Shown here: positions 26,285-34,586 of the stretch, piece after piece
How the letters are laid out: the number at the start of each line of letters is the position of its first letter
How positions within the stretch are numbered: position 1 is the first letter of the stretch
Source: Ga0077555 sp963761475
GTDB lineage: Bacteria; Pseudomonadota; Alphaproteobacteria; Rhizobiales; Hyphomicrobiaceae
Direction: 5' to 3'
Length of the DNA stretch: 64,000 nucleotides
Assembly (NCBI GenBank): GCA_963761475.1
Contig: CAVXGT010000019.1
Span: 806,001-870,000, forward strand
Notes under the pieces: generated by a model
Told to the model about the DNA's origin: nothing
The model's input: the letters and a program-made list of their open reading frames with translations, nothing else
Databases searched by the model: none
Made by a program: the position numbers and the translations under genes

Positions 26285-27259
26285 ATGTCGACCACTGCAA
26301 CTGCATCAGGTCTTGGCCACAACCAAACCAAGCCTGCCGTTTTCATCGATGGGGAAGCCGGCACCACCGGTCTCGAGATCCGGGAGCGGCTGGCGAAGCT
26401 GCCGGCAATCGAGGTGCGCTCGATCGATCCGGTCCAGCGGAAGGATCCGAAGGCGCGCCAGGCGCTGATGAAAGAGGTCGATCTCGTCGTCTTGTGCCTG
26501 CCGGATGACGCCGCGATCGAGGCTACGGCGCTGGCCGATGACCTCGGCGCAAAGGGGCCGCGGATCGTCGATGCCTCGACAGCGCATCGGGTGGCGGAGG
26601 GCTGGGCCTATGGCTTTCCCGAGATGGATGCGGCGCAGGGGCAGGTGATCAAGGCATCGCGGCGGGTTGCCAATCCCGGCTGCTATCCCACCGGTGGCAT
26701 CGGTCTCATCCGGCCGCTGGTAGCGGCGGGGCTGATGCCGGCAGATTATCCTGTCACGGTCAACGCGGTCTCCGGCTATTCGGGTGGCGGCAAGTCGATG
26801 ATCGAAGCCTATGATGCCGGCACGGCTCCGCTGTTCGAGCTTTACGGGCTCGGGCTCACGCACAAGCACGTGCCGGAGTTACAGCTGTATTCAGGGCTCA
26901 CGCGGCGTCCGATCTTCGTGCCGTCGGTCGGCAACTATTTCAAGGGCATGCTGGTGTCGGTGCCACTACATCTGGATACGCTTCCGGGCAAGCCTTCGGC
27001 GCGCGACCTCGAGGCGTGCCTTGAGGCGCACTACAAGGGCTGCAAGCTGGTCACCGTGGTGAAGGCGGACGACCCCAGCGCCAAAGGCGGGCGGCTCGAT
27101 GCGCTGGCGCTCAACGATACCGACAAGCTGGAGCTCAGGGTGTTTGCCAACGCGGCACACGGTCAGGCGGTTCTGGTGGCACGGCTCGACAACCTCGGAA
27201 AGGGCGCGGCGGGCGCTGCCGTGCAGAACATCGGGCTGATGCTCGGGGTCGAGACGTAA
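26285..27259 (+). CDS. argC: N-acetyl-gamma-glutamyl-phosphate reductase (type 2)
   Basis: A 324-residue NADPH-dependent reductase, the third step of arginine synthesis from glutamate. The sequence begins with a 17-residue extension (including GLGHNQ) and then the type-2 ArgC start AVFIDGEAGTTGLEIRERL. The catalytic Cys133 is in NPGCYPTGG, and SGYSGGGKSMIEAY and the late His region ANAAHGQAVLVARLDNLGKG are also present. GGAG six bases before the ATG at 26285 supports the start. The gene is alone. It is preceded by a promoter, an arginine-rich mini-gene and an intrinsic terminator (see those entries), so transcription attenuation by arginine supply is likely. Confidence 0.95.
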   Translation: MSTTATASGLGHNQTKPAVFIDGEAGTTGLEIRERLAKLPAIEVRSIDPVQRKDPKARQALMKEVDLVVLCLPDDAAIEATALADDLGAKGPRIVDASTAHRVAEGWAYGFPEMDAAQGQVIKASRRVANPGCYPTGGIGLIRPLVAAGLMPADYPVTVNAVSGYSGGGKSMIEAYDAGTAPLFELYGLGLTHKHVPELQLYSGLTRRPIFVPSVGNYFKGMLVSVPLHLDTLPGKPSARDLEACLEAHYKGCKLVTVVKADDPSAKGGRLDALALNDTDKLELRVFANAAHGQAVLVARLDNLGKGAAGAAVQNIGLMLGVET

Positions 27260-27403
27260 AGCGCGAAGGCCCTGGCGACCGCTGCAGGTCGAGGTTGGCC
27301 GAGCCTATGGCCAGGGCCGCACGGCCTGCGGATCGTTCCGCTCTTGGAGCCCTTTGGCGGTTATATCTTCATAGCGCGGATTATGGCTGACATACGTTAT
27401 TCC

Positions 27404-27431
27404 GCCTGCGCGAGAAAACGTTCGCGCAGGC
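27404..27431. repeat. Perfect 10-bp hairpin in the argC-tolC gap
   Basis: GCCTGCGCGA (27404-27413) and TCGCGCAGGC (27422-27431) are perfect inverted arms around GAAAACGT. No T-run follows on either strand, so a protein-binding or RNA-processing element is as likely as a terminator. Confidence 0.55.
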
Positions 27432-27455
27432 TGGTGCTTGTGCGCCTTTCCGCTG

Positions 27456-27480
27456 TGATCTGAGCTTTCATTTCAGATCA
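27456..27480. repeat. Inverted repeat TGATCTGA / TCAGATCA
   Basis: Eight-base perfect arms at 27456-27463 and 27473-27480 flank nine bases, followed by AAAAAC. The symmetry and the AT-rich setting ahead of tolC suggest an operator. On the minus strand the A-run would precede, not follow, the stem, so it is not a terminator. Confidence 0.45.
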
Positions 27481-27738
27481 AAAACAATGTTATCAATCAT
27501 AAATTGCGTTTCTGGATAATGCAATTTAATGTTGCATAATGCATCCACCGGCTATTTTGTTGCGGTTTTGAACTGCGTAGCGCTGCCGAGTGGCGCGGGC
27601 TTCGTGACACGGGAGCAACAATAAATACGAATGGTTGTGGTCAGCGTGTTTTTCACTAACCTCGGCTGCGTTTGACGTGATTAGTAATCTTTACTGGCTC
27701 GGCGGAGTGTTTTTGTTTGCGTTGCCACGGAGCGGCGA

Positions 27739-29340
27739 GTGTCTGTTCTGCGTTTAATTCCAAGGTCCATGCGCGGTTCGTTCACTGCGACGCGCATAGG
27801 TCATGCGGCCGGCGCTTTTCGTCGGTTATCGAATGCGCGCCATTTCATCGCCTGCACGCTGCGCCTTTTGCATCGCTCTATATTCTCCATTCGAGCAATT
27901 GGCTGCGCTGGTGTCGTTGCAGTTTCAGGCGTGGCGATATTCTTGGCTGCGGGCTTGATGCTGGCAGATCATGCGCGCGCCAATTCACTGAAGGATGCGG
28001 CAGCTTCCGCCTATAAATACAACCCGAGACTGGCAGCAGAACGGGCGCGTCAGCGGGCCACGGATGAGGAAGTGGCGCGCGCGCATTCCGGTTATCGGCC
28101 GAGCGTGGCGGCATCGGCGGACATCGGTTATCAGCGCGCGTTGACGTCGCCATCGGCGCCCTCGTCCGACGGGGAGACTGTTCCCAAGGGGTATGGGATT
28201 ACGGCGCGACAACCGATCTTCAACGGGTTCCGAACAGTGAACGGTGTCCGTGTGGCGGAGGCCGTCGTGCGCGCCGGTCGGGAGGTGCTGCGGGCAGTGG
28301 AGCAGTCGGTGCTGCTCGAAACGGTCTCGACGTACATGGACGTGGTTCGCGACCAGGCCATCCTGAAACTGCGCGAAAACAACGTCCGTGTGCTGGCGCA
28401 GGAGTTGAAAGCTACCAATGCGCGTCTCCAAGTGGCGGAGGTGACGCGAACGGATGTCGCACAGGCTGAGGCGCGGCATGCCGCGGCGGTGTCGCAACTG
28501 GATCTGGCGCGCGCCAATCTGAAGACGAGCCGCGCGTTTTTTGAGCGCGTAACGGGGCACCCGCCCAATCGGCTCGGCGATCAGCGCCCGCCGTATTCGC
28601 TGCTGCCGAAAACACTCGATGCCTCGATCGATATTACGTTGCGGGAGGCGCCGAGTGTTATTGCCGCGCTCTATACGGAGCAGGCCGCCCGTGACAACGT
28701 CAACTTGATCTGGGGCGAATTGCTGCCGAGCATACGGCTCGATGCCAACTACTCGCACCGCTACGACACCAGCCGGTCGGTGGATGAAACGGAAACGACG
28801 ACGGTGCGTGGCGTTCTGGATGTGCCGCTCTATCAGGCGGGCGACGTGCAGGCGCGGGTGAGGGCTGCCAAGCATACGCATGTCAGTCGCATTCAGCAGA
28901 TTGCCCAGGCACGGACCGAGGCCAAGGCGTCCACCATTGCCGCGTGGTCGGCACTGACGGCTGCCAGGGCGCAGTTGCATTCGGACCAGGCGCAGGTGAA
29001 GGCGACGCGGTTCGCTCTCAATGGTGTGAGGACGGAGGAAAAGGTCGGCCAGCGGACGCTGCTCGACGTGCTCAACGCCGAGCAAGAGGCGCTCAATGCG
29101 GAGGTGTCGTTGGTGACGACGAAGCGGAACCTGGTGGTGGCGGGCTACGGGGTGCTGGCGGCCATCGGGCGGTTGTCGATCACGGAGCTTGGTGCGACGG
29201 AACTCGCCTATGACCCGGAGGCGCACTACAACGAGGTGCGCCGGAAGTGGTGGGGCATCTCGATCACCCACGGAGATGGTCGCAGTGAGCGTGTGGACCT
29301 TTGGGAAAGCCATGGCCGGCGCCACTCGACGCAGCCCTGA
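27739..29340 (+). CDS. tolC: TolC-family outer-membrane channel protein
   Basis: An outer-membrane efflux duct protein of up to 533 residues. After a long N-terminal region with one hydrophobic stretch (GCAGVVAVSGVAIFLAAGLMLA, ending DHARA) comes the TolC repeat structure. It shows SLKDAAASAYKYNPRLAAERA, two helical hairpins (for example VAEVTRTDVAQAEARHAAAV), beta segments and the family hallmark VGQRTLLDVLNAEQEALNAEV. It ends after YDPEAHYNEVRRKWWG. The GTG at 27739 makes the pre-signal part unusually long (about 80 residues), and a later ATG (27769 or beyond) may be the true start. No partner pump gene is adjacent. It would serve type I secretion or RND efflux encoded elsewhere. Confidence 0.9.
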   Translation: MSVLRLIPRSMRGSFTATRIGHAAGAFRRLSNARHFIACTLRLLHRSIFSIRAIGCAGVVAVSGVAIFLAAGLMLADHARANSLKDAAASAYKYNPRLAAERARQRATDEEVARAHSGYRPSVAASADIGYQRALTSPSAPSSDGETVPKGYGITARQPIFNGFRTVNGVRVAEAVVRAGREVLRAVEQSVLLETVSTYMDVVRDQAILKLRENNVRVLAQELKATNARLQVAEVTRTDVAQAEARHAAAVSQLDLARANLKTSRAFFERVTGHPPNRLGDQRPPYSLLPKTLDASIDITLREAPSVIAALYTEQAARDNVNLIWGELLPSIRLDANYSHRYDTSRSVDETETTTVRGVLDVPLYQAGDVQARVRAAKHTHVSRIQQIAQARTEAKASTIAAWSALTAARAQLHSDQAQVKATRFALNGVRTEEKVGQRTLLDVLNAEQEALNAEVSLVTTKRNLVVAGYGVLAAIGRLSITELGATELAYDPEAHYNEVRRKWWGISITHGDGRSERVDLWESHGRRHSTQP

Positions 29341-29521
29341 GGTGGGGGCTGATCGTCACCATATGGGTGTCATGAGCCGATGACGCGGGCTGCGCGGGCG
29401 CTATGATATGAGCTCGCTGTGCCGCTCTATGGCGGATCACGGAGGCGCAAGGCTCGTCACGCAACCGGGCTTCCTCAGGCTCAGCTTTGCGATCCCAGGG
29501 ACAAAAGCGGGAAAGCGTCCA

Positions 29522-30043
29522 ATGCCTGAAACCGAGGTCCTTTGGCTTGCCGATGACGGGCTGGTGCCGAACAATGCGAGCCTGCCGCTTATGGTCTATC
29601 GCGGCGCGCTGGCGCAGGGGCCGGATGCTGAGCGGGCGATCGCCAAGCATTTCGCTGTCAACGGCTGGTCGAACAGCTGGGTCAACGGCATTTATCCCTT
29701 CCACCACTACCATGCGACGACGCACGAGGTTCTGGGCATTGCCAAGGGCCGTGCGCGGGTGCAGTTCGGCGGGCCGGAGGGGCCGATTGTCGACGTCTGC
29801 GCAGGCGACGCGGTGTTGATCCCCGCCGGCGTCGGGCATTGTCGTATTGCAGCTTCAGGCGATCTCGTGGTTGTCGGCGCCTATCCCGACGGGAGGGAGC
29901 CGGATCTGGTGCGGGCCTCGGCTGAGGCGCACGGTCCGGCGCTGGCACGGATCATAGCTGTGGCGCTGCCGGCGTTCGATCCGGTGACCGGGGCCAGTGG
30001 GTCTTCAGGGCGCGCGGACATTTCAAGGAGCGGGGGCGCATGA
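29522..30043 (+). CDS. Cupin-domain protein, YjlB-like
   Basis: A 173-residue single-domain cupin. Cupin motif 1 is FHHYHATTHEVLGIAKGRARVQ, which carries two His and one Glu for metal binding. Motif 2 is PAGVGHCRI with the third His. The segment WSNSWVNGIYPF before it is typical of the YjlB-like group, whose function is unknown. I take the ATG at 29522, giving MPETEVLWLADDG. The longer open frame lacks similarity. Its stop overlaps the mobA start (ATGA), so it is translationally coupled to molybdenum-cofactor nucleotide-attachment genes. Whether it acts in that pathway is unknown. Confidence 0.82.
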   Translation: MPETEVLWLADDGLVPNNASLPLMVYRGALAQGPDAERAIAKHFAVNGWSNSWVNGIYPFHHYHATTHEVLGIAKGRARVQFGGPEGPIVDVCAGDAVLIPAGVGHCRIAASGDLVVVGAYPDGREPDLVRASAEAHGPALARIIAVALPAFDPVTGASGSSGRADISRSGGA

Positions 30044-30684
30044 CGGCATTGCAGGCACAGGATCTGGTTGGCGTGGTCCTGGCCGGCGGCTTGTCGCGGC
30101 GCATGGGGGGGGGCGACAAGGGGCTGTTGGCGTTGGGTTCGGAGACCATGCTCGACTGCGTGCTGGCGCGCCTTGGGCCACAGGTCGGTCATGTTGTGAT
30201 CAATGCCAATGGCGATGCCTCGCGGTTTGCGCGGTTCGGCCGGCCGGTGGTCGCCGATACGATCGAGGGGTTCGCTGGGCCGCTCGCTGGCGTGCTTGCC
30301 GGTCTGCGCTGGGCTGCAGAGAATGTGCCGGAGGCGAGCCACATCCTCACCGTCTCAAGTGATGCGCCGTTCCTGCCGGCCGACCTTGGACGGCGGCTGG
30401 TTGGCGGTCTCGAGGCGGGGGGCGGGCGTATCGCGCTGGCGACTTCCGGGGGCAATCGCCATCCCGTGATCGGTGTCTGGCCGGTGGCGTTGGCTTCGGA
30501 TCTCGAGCGCGCACTCAAGGCAGGGGTGCGCAAGGTGCTCGCCTGGACTGACGGCCATGGCACGGCGCTGGTCGACTTTCCGATGCTCGACATGGCAGGC
30601 GAGGTGGTTGATCCCTTCTTCAATGCCAACACACCTGAAGAGATGGACGAGGCGCGCCGACTTCTGGCAAGAGTGGGGGCATGA
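30040..30684 (+). CDS. mobA: Molybdenum cofactor guanylyltransferase
   Basis: A 214-residue nucleotidyltransferase that attaches GMP to molybdopterin to give the MGD cofactor. The GTP-binding signature LAGGLSRRMGGGDK is at the N-terminus, followed by GPLAGVLAGLRWA and the metal-binding SSDAPFLPADL. The C-terminal block is VDPFFNANTPEEM. The enzyme is cytoplasmic. It overlaps the cupin gene upstream and mobB downstream by ATGA. A G-run near 30105 (GGGGGGG) sits in the nucleotide-binding loop, but the frame is intact. Confidence 0.95.
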   Translation: MTALQAQDLVGVVLAGGLSRRMGGGDKGLLALGSETMLDCVLARLGPQVGHVVINANGDASRFARFGRPVVADTIEGFAGPLAGVLAGLRWAAENVPEASHILTVSSDAPFLPADLGRRLVGGLEAGGGRIALATSGGNRHPVIGVWPVALASDLERALKAGVRKVLAWTDGHGTALVDFPMLDMAGEVVDPFFNANTPEEMDEARRLLARVGA

Positions 30685-31256
30685 TCGCTACTCCAGCCCG
30701 TCGCCAGCCGCCCGTCGTCGCCATCGTCGGCTGGAAGAAATCCGGCAAGACGACGCTCACTGTCCGGCTGGTCGCTGAACTGACCCAGCGGGGGCATAGG
30801 GTGGCAACGGTCAAGCACGCCCATCACAAGTTCCAGATCGACGACGGGGCGGCTGACAGTGCCCGCCATCGGCGCGCGGGCGCCCGGCAGGTGGTGGTGG
30901 TGTCGCCGGAGCGGGTCGCCATGATCAAGGAGCTGGCCGGCGCGCCCGAACCCGATTTTCCCGATGTGATCGCGATGCTGGATCCCTGCGATGTGGTGGT
31001 GGTCGAGGGCTACAAGTCGGCAACGGTGGCCAAGATCGAGGCGCGCCGTCGGCAATCGTTCAGTCACGAGCCGCTGGCTCTGAACGATCCCGCTGTGATT
31101 GCAATCGCTGCCGATCATCCGACCGAGGCGCACGGGCGGCCGCTCTACGCACTCGATGACGTGGCGGGGCTGGCGGATCTGATCGAGCGGGAGGTGATGG
31201 GATTGGCAGGCGGGTCAGCGACGGTGGGTTGCGACCGTGATGGAGAGCCGGGGTAG
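30681..31256 (+). CDS. mobB: Molybdopterin-guanine dinucleotide biosynthesis adapter protein
   Basis: A 191-residue P-loop GTPase that assists MobA. It has the Walker A motif VGWKKSGKTTL close to the N-terminus, RVATVKHAHHKFQID (a MobB hallmark with several His), and DVVVVEGYKSATVAKIE. The mobA stop overlaps its start (ATGA). The C-terminal 20 residues have no family similarity and run to the stop just before the next gene, suggesting tight packing. The molybdoenzyme that would use the cofactor is not in this window. Confidence 0.93.
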   Translation: MIATPARRQPPVVAIVGWKKSGKTTLTVRLVAELTQRGHRVATVKHAHHKFQIDDGAADSARHRRAGARQVVVVSPERVAMIKELAGAPEPDFPDVIAMLDPCDVVVVEGYKSATVAKIEARRRQSFSHEPLALNDPAVIAIAADHPTEAHGRPLYALDDVAGLADLIEREVMGLAGGSATVGCDRDGEPG

Positions 31257-31260
31257 CCGG

Positions 31261-32034
31261 ATGGGGATGCGACCGTGGTGGGGCAGCTGGTGGTGCGGAC
31301 TGCTGGGGTTTGGGCTCGCCAGCGGGCCTGTGGTCGCAGGAGATGCCAAGGTTCCCGCGGGCCGAGATCCCGGGGGCGTTGGCGTTGCGATTGTCGGCAG
31401 CGGCGTCGACTACACCAAGCCCACTCTTGCCGGCCTGCTGGCGCGCGATGGGGAAGGCGAGGCGATCGCTTGGGATTTCGTCGACGATGACCGTACGCCC
31501 TTGGCGCGGACGGGGGACGATGACGGACTGGCAGTGATCGTCGCCAATTCGGGCGCACGCGTTCGGCTCGTCATCGTGCGAACCGTTCCCGACATTGTGG
31601 CGATGCTGGCTCCAGCCCTGCAATTTGCCGCGCAGACGCCGGCTCGGATTGCACTGGTGGTGCCGGTGCTTCGTGAGCCTATGCGGCGGGCGGATCTCGA
31701 CGATGCCGCGCGGCGGTTGCCGGGCTTGCTGTTGGTGGTGCCCTCTCGGTTGGTGGTGGGCGGCAGCGTTGCCCCGGTCGCTGGTGGAGCGGTTGTCGTC
31801 GCAGAATCGGGGGGCGGAGGCCAGGGTGTGGAAGGAGGCCATGATCTCAGTGTCCTGATCGGGGCGGCGCCTGGTTCACCAGCGGAGCGTGCGGTACGTG
31901 GCGGACGCGCGGCGGATGACGTTGCGGCGGCAATGGTTGCGGCGCGGGCTGCCCAACTGATCGCCGCCGAGCCCGGTCTAGGTGCTGGAGAGATCAAGGC
32001 GCGCCTGCTCCGGCCGCCGCCGGGGCGACCTTGA
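31261..32034 (+). CDS. Subtilisin-fold protein with all catalytic residues lost (pseudoprotease)
   Basis: A 257-residue exported protein whose mature part keeps the skeleton of an S8 peptidase. VGVAIVGSGVDYTKPTLAGL stands where active enzymes have DTGVD, then WDFVDDDRTP, then ARTGDDDGLAVIVA where GHGTHVA is expected. The end is DDVAAAMVAARAAQLIAAEP followed by GLGAGEIKARLL, where GTSMAAPHVAG is expected. Asp, His and Ser of the triad are therefore replaced by Gly, Asp and a Ser-less stretch. A Trp-rich signal peptide (MGMRPWWGSWWCGLLGFGLA) is present. It follows mobB by four bases. Family call by my alignment from memory, and a role as a binding or scaffold protein is speculation. Confidence 0.6.
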   Translation: MGMRPWWGSWWCGLLGFGLASGPVVAGDAKVPAGRDPGGVGVAIVGSGVDYTKPTLAGLLARDGEGEAIAWDFVDDDRTPLARTGDDDGLAVIVANSGARVRLVIVRTVPDIVAMLAPALQFAAQTPARIALVVPVLREPMRRADLDDAARRLPGLLLVVPSRLVVGGSVAPVAGGAVVVAESGGGGQGVEGGHDLSVLIGAAPGSPAERAVRGGRAADDVAAAMVAARAAQLIAAEPGLGAGEIKARLLRPPPGRP

Positions 32035-32127
32035 TTAGGGCGACAAGCCGGTTTTGATGCACGAAAATGCGCCAATCTGCCGAAAACTTGGACTTGTCGG
32101 AGGATCGCGCATCACGATTAGCTTGAA

Positions 32128-32502
32128 ATGCGGGCAGCGGAGCAAACGTCAAGTGCCATGGGAGACAGGGTCGAGGTCAGCCGGATGCTGCGAGGGCCGC
32201 GGGCTCCGTGGCTGCGCGGCCGTCGTCCACCTGAGATCAAGGCCTGGGGGCTCGTTGGGGTTCCGCCGGCCGGTATCGGTCACAACAACGGACCGCCGTT
32301 AGAACAGCCCGTCAACGACGCCTTCGTGCGCTATCGCTGGCGCAAGGCCCACGCGGCTGCCTGGAAGACGCCCTCCATGTCGATCGTGAAATTCCGCATG
32401 GCGCGGGCGGAAGCTGCCGGCGTGAGCTACGAAGAGTACGTCTCGACTTTGCTCGATACTGGCCGCCACCTGCAGTCCGGAGACCGACCCAAGGGCACGT
32501 GA
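32128..32502 (+). CDS. Small alphaproteobacterial protein with GIGHNNGPPLE motif
   Basis: A 124-residue basic protein. Its middle holds GIGHNNGPPLE, a short motif I recall from many small proteins of this bacterial class, followed by a helical domain (AFVRYRWRKAHAAAWKTPSM, FRMARAEAAGVSYEEYVSTL). The first ATG (32128) is used, and an internal ATG at 32158 is equally possible because neither has a good ribosome-binding site. No enzymatic motif is seen. The charged helices and the ASYEEY-like segment resemble small DNA-associated proteins, but no function can be given. Confidence 0.6.
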   Translation: MRAAEQTSSAMGDRVEVSRMLRGPRAPWLRGRRPPEIKAWGLVGVPPAGIGHNNGPPLEQPVNDAFVRYRWRKAHAAAWKTPSMSIVKFRMARAEAAGVSYEEYVSTLLDTGRHLQSGDRPKGT

Positions 32503-32815
32503 GCGGGAAGGCAGCTACCGGCCGAGCGGGGCTCGCTGGGGTGCAGGCGCGGTCGAAGATTGCGTGCCAGGCTCAAAGTTCCTCCTCCATCGAACTGAGG
32601 TTTCCGCAATTCGCGCGCACCGGCTCGGACCTGTTTCTGAGACTGCGGGCGCAAGTGGTGCCCGTACCGGCTGACATCGGTAGTGCTCCCGCGCGCCAAG
32701 TGTGCGCGGCCTTGATCGTGCGCTGCACACCAAGGCACTTGTGGGGGCTGTTGCGACATGCTCGACTGGCGAGGCTGCAGGTCACTGTTCCGGTTCCTTT
32801 TGGGAGGACGATGAT
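32503..32815. other. Intergenic region, no convincing gene
   Basis: Open frames exist on both strands but their translations look like noise (Arg/Ser/Pro-rich, no motif). One imperfect hairpin uses GTGTGC (32700-32705) and GCACAC (32725-32730). The region ends in a strong ribosome-binding sequence for the small ORF at 32816. Confidence 0.35.
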
Positions 32816-32947
32816 ATGGCCAGCGCATTTGACGATGATCGATATTCACCCGACGACGCAGTGAGCTGCGTCGAGCCCTGCTGCAAAAGCGCGCGCCTCT
32901 ATTGCGCGCGACGGTCGATGGACCGGCCCAGGCGCCCCGCTCTCTGA
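32816..32947 (+). CDS. Putative 43-residue cysteine-rich small protein
   Basis: A short ORF with an unusually good Shine-Dalgarno sequence, GGGAGGA at 32802-32808, seven bases before the ATG. The peptide begins with an acidic segment (MASAFDDDRYSPDD) and continues with a cysteine cluster CVEPCCKSARLYC, then a basic tail (RRSMDRPRRPAL). Four Cys in 13 residues could bind a metal or form disulfides. No family is recognised. It ends 154 bases before the solute-binding protein gene on the same strand. The coding call rests on the ribosome-binding site and the composition only. Confidence 0.35.
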   Translation: MASAFDDDRYSPDDAVSCVEPCCKSARLYCARRSMDRPRRPAL

Positions 32948-33101
32948 GCACGTCACTGCGCTGCCAGCACGGTAGCACTGCCGGTTGCCATGCCGTCACT
33001 TTGCGGCCGGGTGCCGGCTATCGGTCCGCATGGATTCGCACGGGGCAAATAACGGCGGGTTCGCGGACCTTGCGTCGCAACCAGGAAGGAAGACGCTCGC
33101 C

Positions 33102-34457
33102 ATGGCCAAGACAAAAACGATTAACCGACGGACTGCCTTGAAAGCGACAGCCGCGGCAGCTGGCGCTGCCGCGCTGCCGCTGGTCAATGTGAGGACAGCC
33201 AGCGGAGCGACTAGGTTGACGCTCGGCATCTGGGACCATTGGGTGAAGACAGCGAACCCGGTGCTGCAAAGTATTGTCGATGAATGGGCGAAGAAGAACA
33301 ACGTCGAGGTGAAGATCGATTTCATCACCTCGGTCGGCAACAAAATGATCCTGACGCAAGCCGCCGAGGCGCAGGCGGGCTCCGGTCACGACATCGTCTC
33401 GTTCGACCAGTGGAATACGCAGCGCTACGCCGACAAGCTCGTGCCGGTCGATGATGTGGTGGAGCCGCTGATCAAGAAGTACGGCCCACTCAGCAAAGCG
33501 ATGGAGGTGCTCGGCAAGTCCAACGGCAGGTGGATGGGCGTGCCCATGGCGTGGGGCACAGCGCCGCTGCCAGTTTGTGCGCGGATATCGATGCTGAAGC
33601 AGTTCGCCAACGAAGACGTTACCGAATGGTATCCGGCCAAGGCCGTGAAGACGGCGGGGGCGGACGCATGGACCTATGAGAAGCAGCTCAAGATTGCTGA
33701 GGCCTGCCACAAGGCGGGGCATACGTTCGGCCTGGGTTGCGGCTCCAACAGCACGGATGCGAACCAGACCTGGGGCGCCACCTTCGGCGCTTTCGGCGCT
33801 CAGCTCGTCGATGGCAAGGGCGAGATCACGGTGGATTCCGATCCCGTTCGCGAGGTGCTCGACTACGTGAAGCGGTTCGTGCCGTTCCTCCCCAAGGAAA
33901 CCATCAGCTTCGACGACGCGGCCAACAATCGGGCCTTGATTTCAGGCTCGGCTGCGCTGATCTGGAACCCGCCGAGTTCATGGGCGGTTGCCAAGCGAGA
34001 CAACCCCGAGCTTGCGAAGGATCTTTGGACCTTCCCCAATCCGAAGGGGAAAATGGGCCGGCTGGTGCCGCATCGCCCGTATCTATGGGGCATCTGGAAA
34101 TTCGCCAAGAACCAGTCGGCGGCCAAGGACCTGATGACGCATCTGAGCCAACGAGAAGCGGTGGAGAAACTGTCGCTACCGGCGGCCGGCTACGATATCC
34201 CCCCGTTCCTGTCGATGTCGGATCTACCGGTGTGGGCGGATACGGAGCCGCCTAAGGGCACGCTCTACAACTACCCGGTGAAGCCGCATCATGATGCCGA
34301 ATACTACATCGTCGGCACGGGGGCTCCGCCCGAGGTGGCGCTGCAGATCTGGGGCCGCTACATCATCCCCTCGATGGTGGCGCGCACGGTGCAGGGCTGG
34401 GACGCCAAGCGCGTGATTGCGTGGGCGGCCAACGAACTCGAGGGGGCACGGCGCTGA
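33102..34457 (+). CDS. ABC-transporter extracellular solute-binding protein (family 1), Tat-type signal
   Basis: A 451-residue family-1 (sugar/polyol-type) binding protein. The N-terminus NRRTALKATAAAAGAAALPL has a twin-arginine pattern and a hydrophobic core, so export by Tat is likely. The mature fold shows LTLGIWDHWVKTANPVLQ, HDIVSFDQWNTQRYADKLV, MGVPMAWGTAPLPVC and a C-terminal LQIWGRYIIPSMVARTVQG, with the many aromatic residues usual for sugar binders. GGAAGGAAG precedes the start. No permease or ATPase gene is adjacent, so it is an orphan component. The ligand is unknown. Confidence 0.87.
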   Translation: MAKTKTINRRTALKATAAAAGAAALPLVNVRTASGATRLTLGIWDHWVKTANPVLQSIVDEWAKKNNVEVKIDFITSVGNKMILTQAAEAQAGSGHDIVSFDQWNTQRYADKLVPVDDVVEPLIKKYGPLSKAMEVLGKSNGRWMGVPMAWGTAPLPVCARISMLKQFANEDVTEWYPAKAVKTAGADAWTYEKQLKIAEACHKAGHTFGLGCGSNSTDANQTWGATFGAFGAQLVDGKGEITVDSDPVREVLDYVKRFVPFLPKETISFDDAANNRALISGSAALIWNPPSSWAVAKRDNPELAKDLWTFPNPKGKMGRLVPHRPYLWGIWKFAKNQSAAKDLMTHLSQREAVEKLSLPAAGYDIPPFLSMSDLPVWADTEPPKGTLYNYPVKPHHDAEYYIVGTGAPPEVALQIWGRYIIPSMVARTVQGWDAKRVIAWAANELEGARR

Positions 34458-34586
34458 CGCGGGTTGGCGCTGGCTCAGAGGCGGCGCCTCGACAGGCTGA
34501 CGTAAGGCCGTCAAACTAGGCAGAACAAGTGCCGATCGGTGGCAATGTTTGCGACTGGTCGGCCGAGCATTTTGCCGGAGACCGCC

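Larger units (their letters stand above)
27260..27738. other. AT-rich intergenic region upstream of tolC
   Basis: There is no gene in these 479 bases. Compared with its surroundings the part from about 27340 to 27740 is clearly AT-richer. It contains two perfect hairpins (annotated separately) and a TGCATAATGCA palindrome near 27530 within runs such as ATTGCGTTTC and GCAATTTAATGTTGC. A long-armed pairing, GGCCCTGGC (27268-27276) with GCCAGGGCC (27310-27318), lies just after argC without a T-run. It probably holds the tolC promoter and operators. Confidence 0.5.

Noticed and set aside
27268..27318. Long-armed stem GGCCCTGGC / GCCAGGGCC after argC considered as its terminator
   Set aside because: The loop is 33 bases and no T-run follows, so intrinsic termination is unlikely.
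32427..32999. Open frames of 190 codons (minus) and 121 codons (plus) before the solute-binding protein gene
   Set aside because: No ribosome-binding site, no motif, and they overlap the better-supported small Cys-rich ORF and the end of the GIGHN protein.
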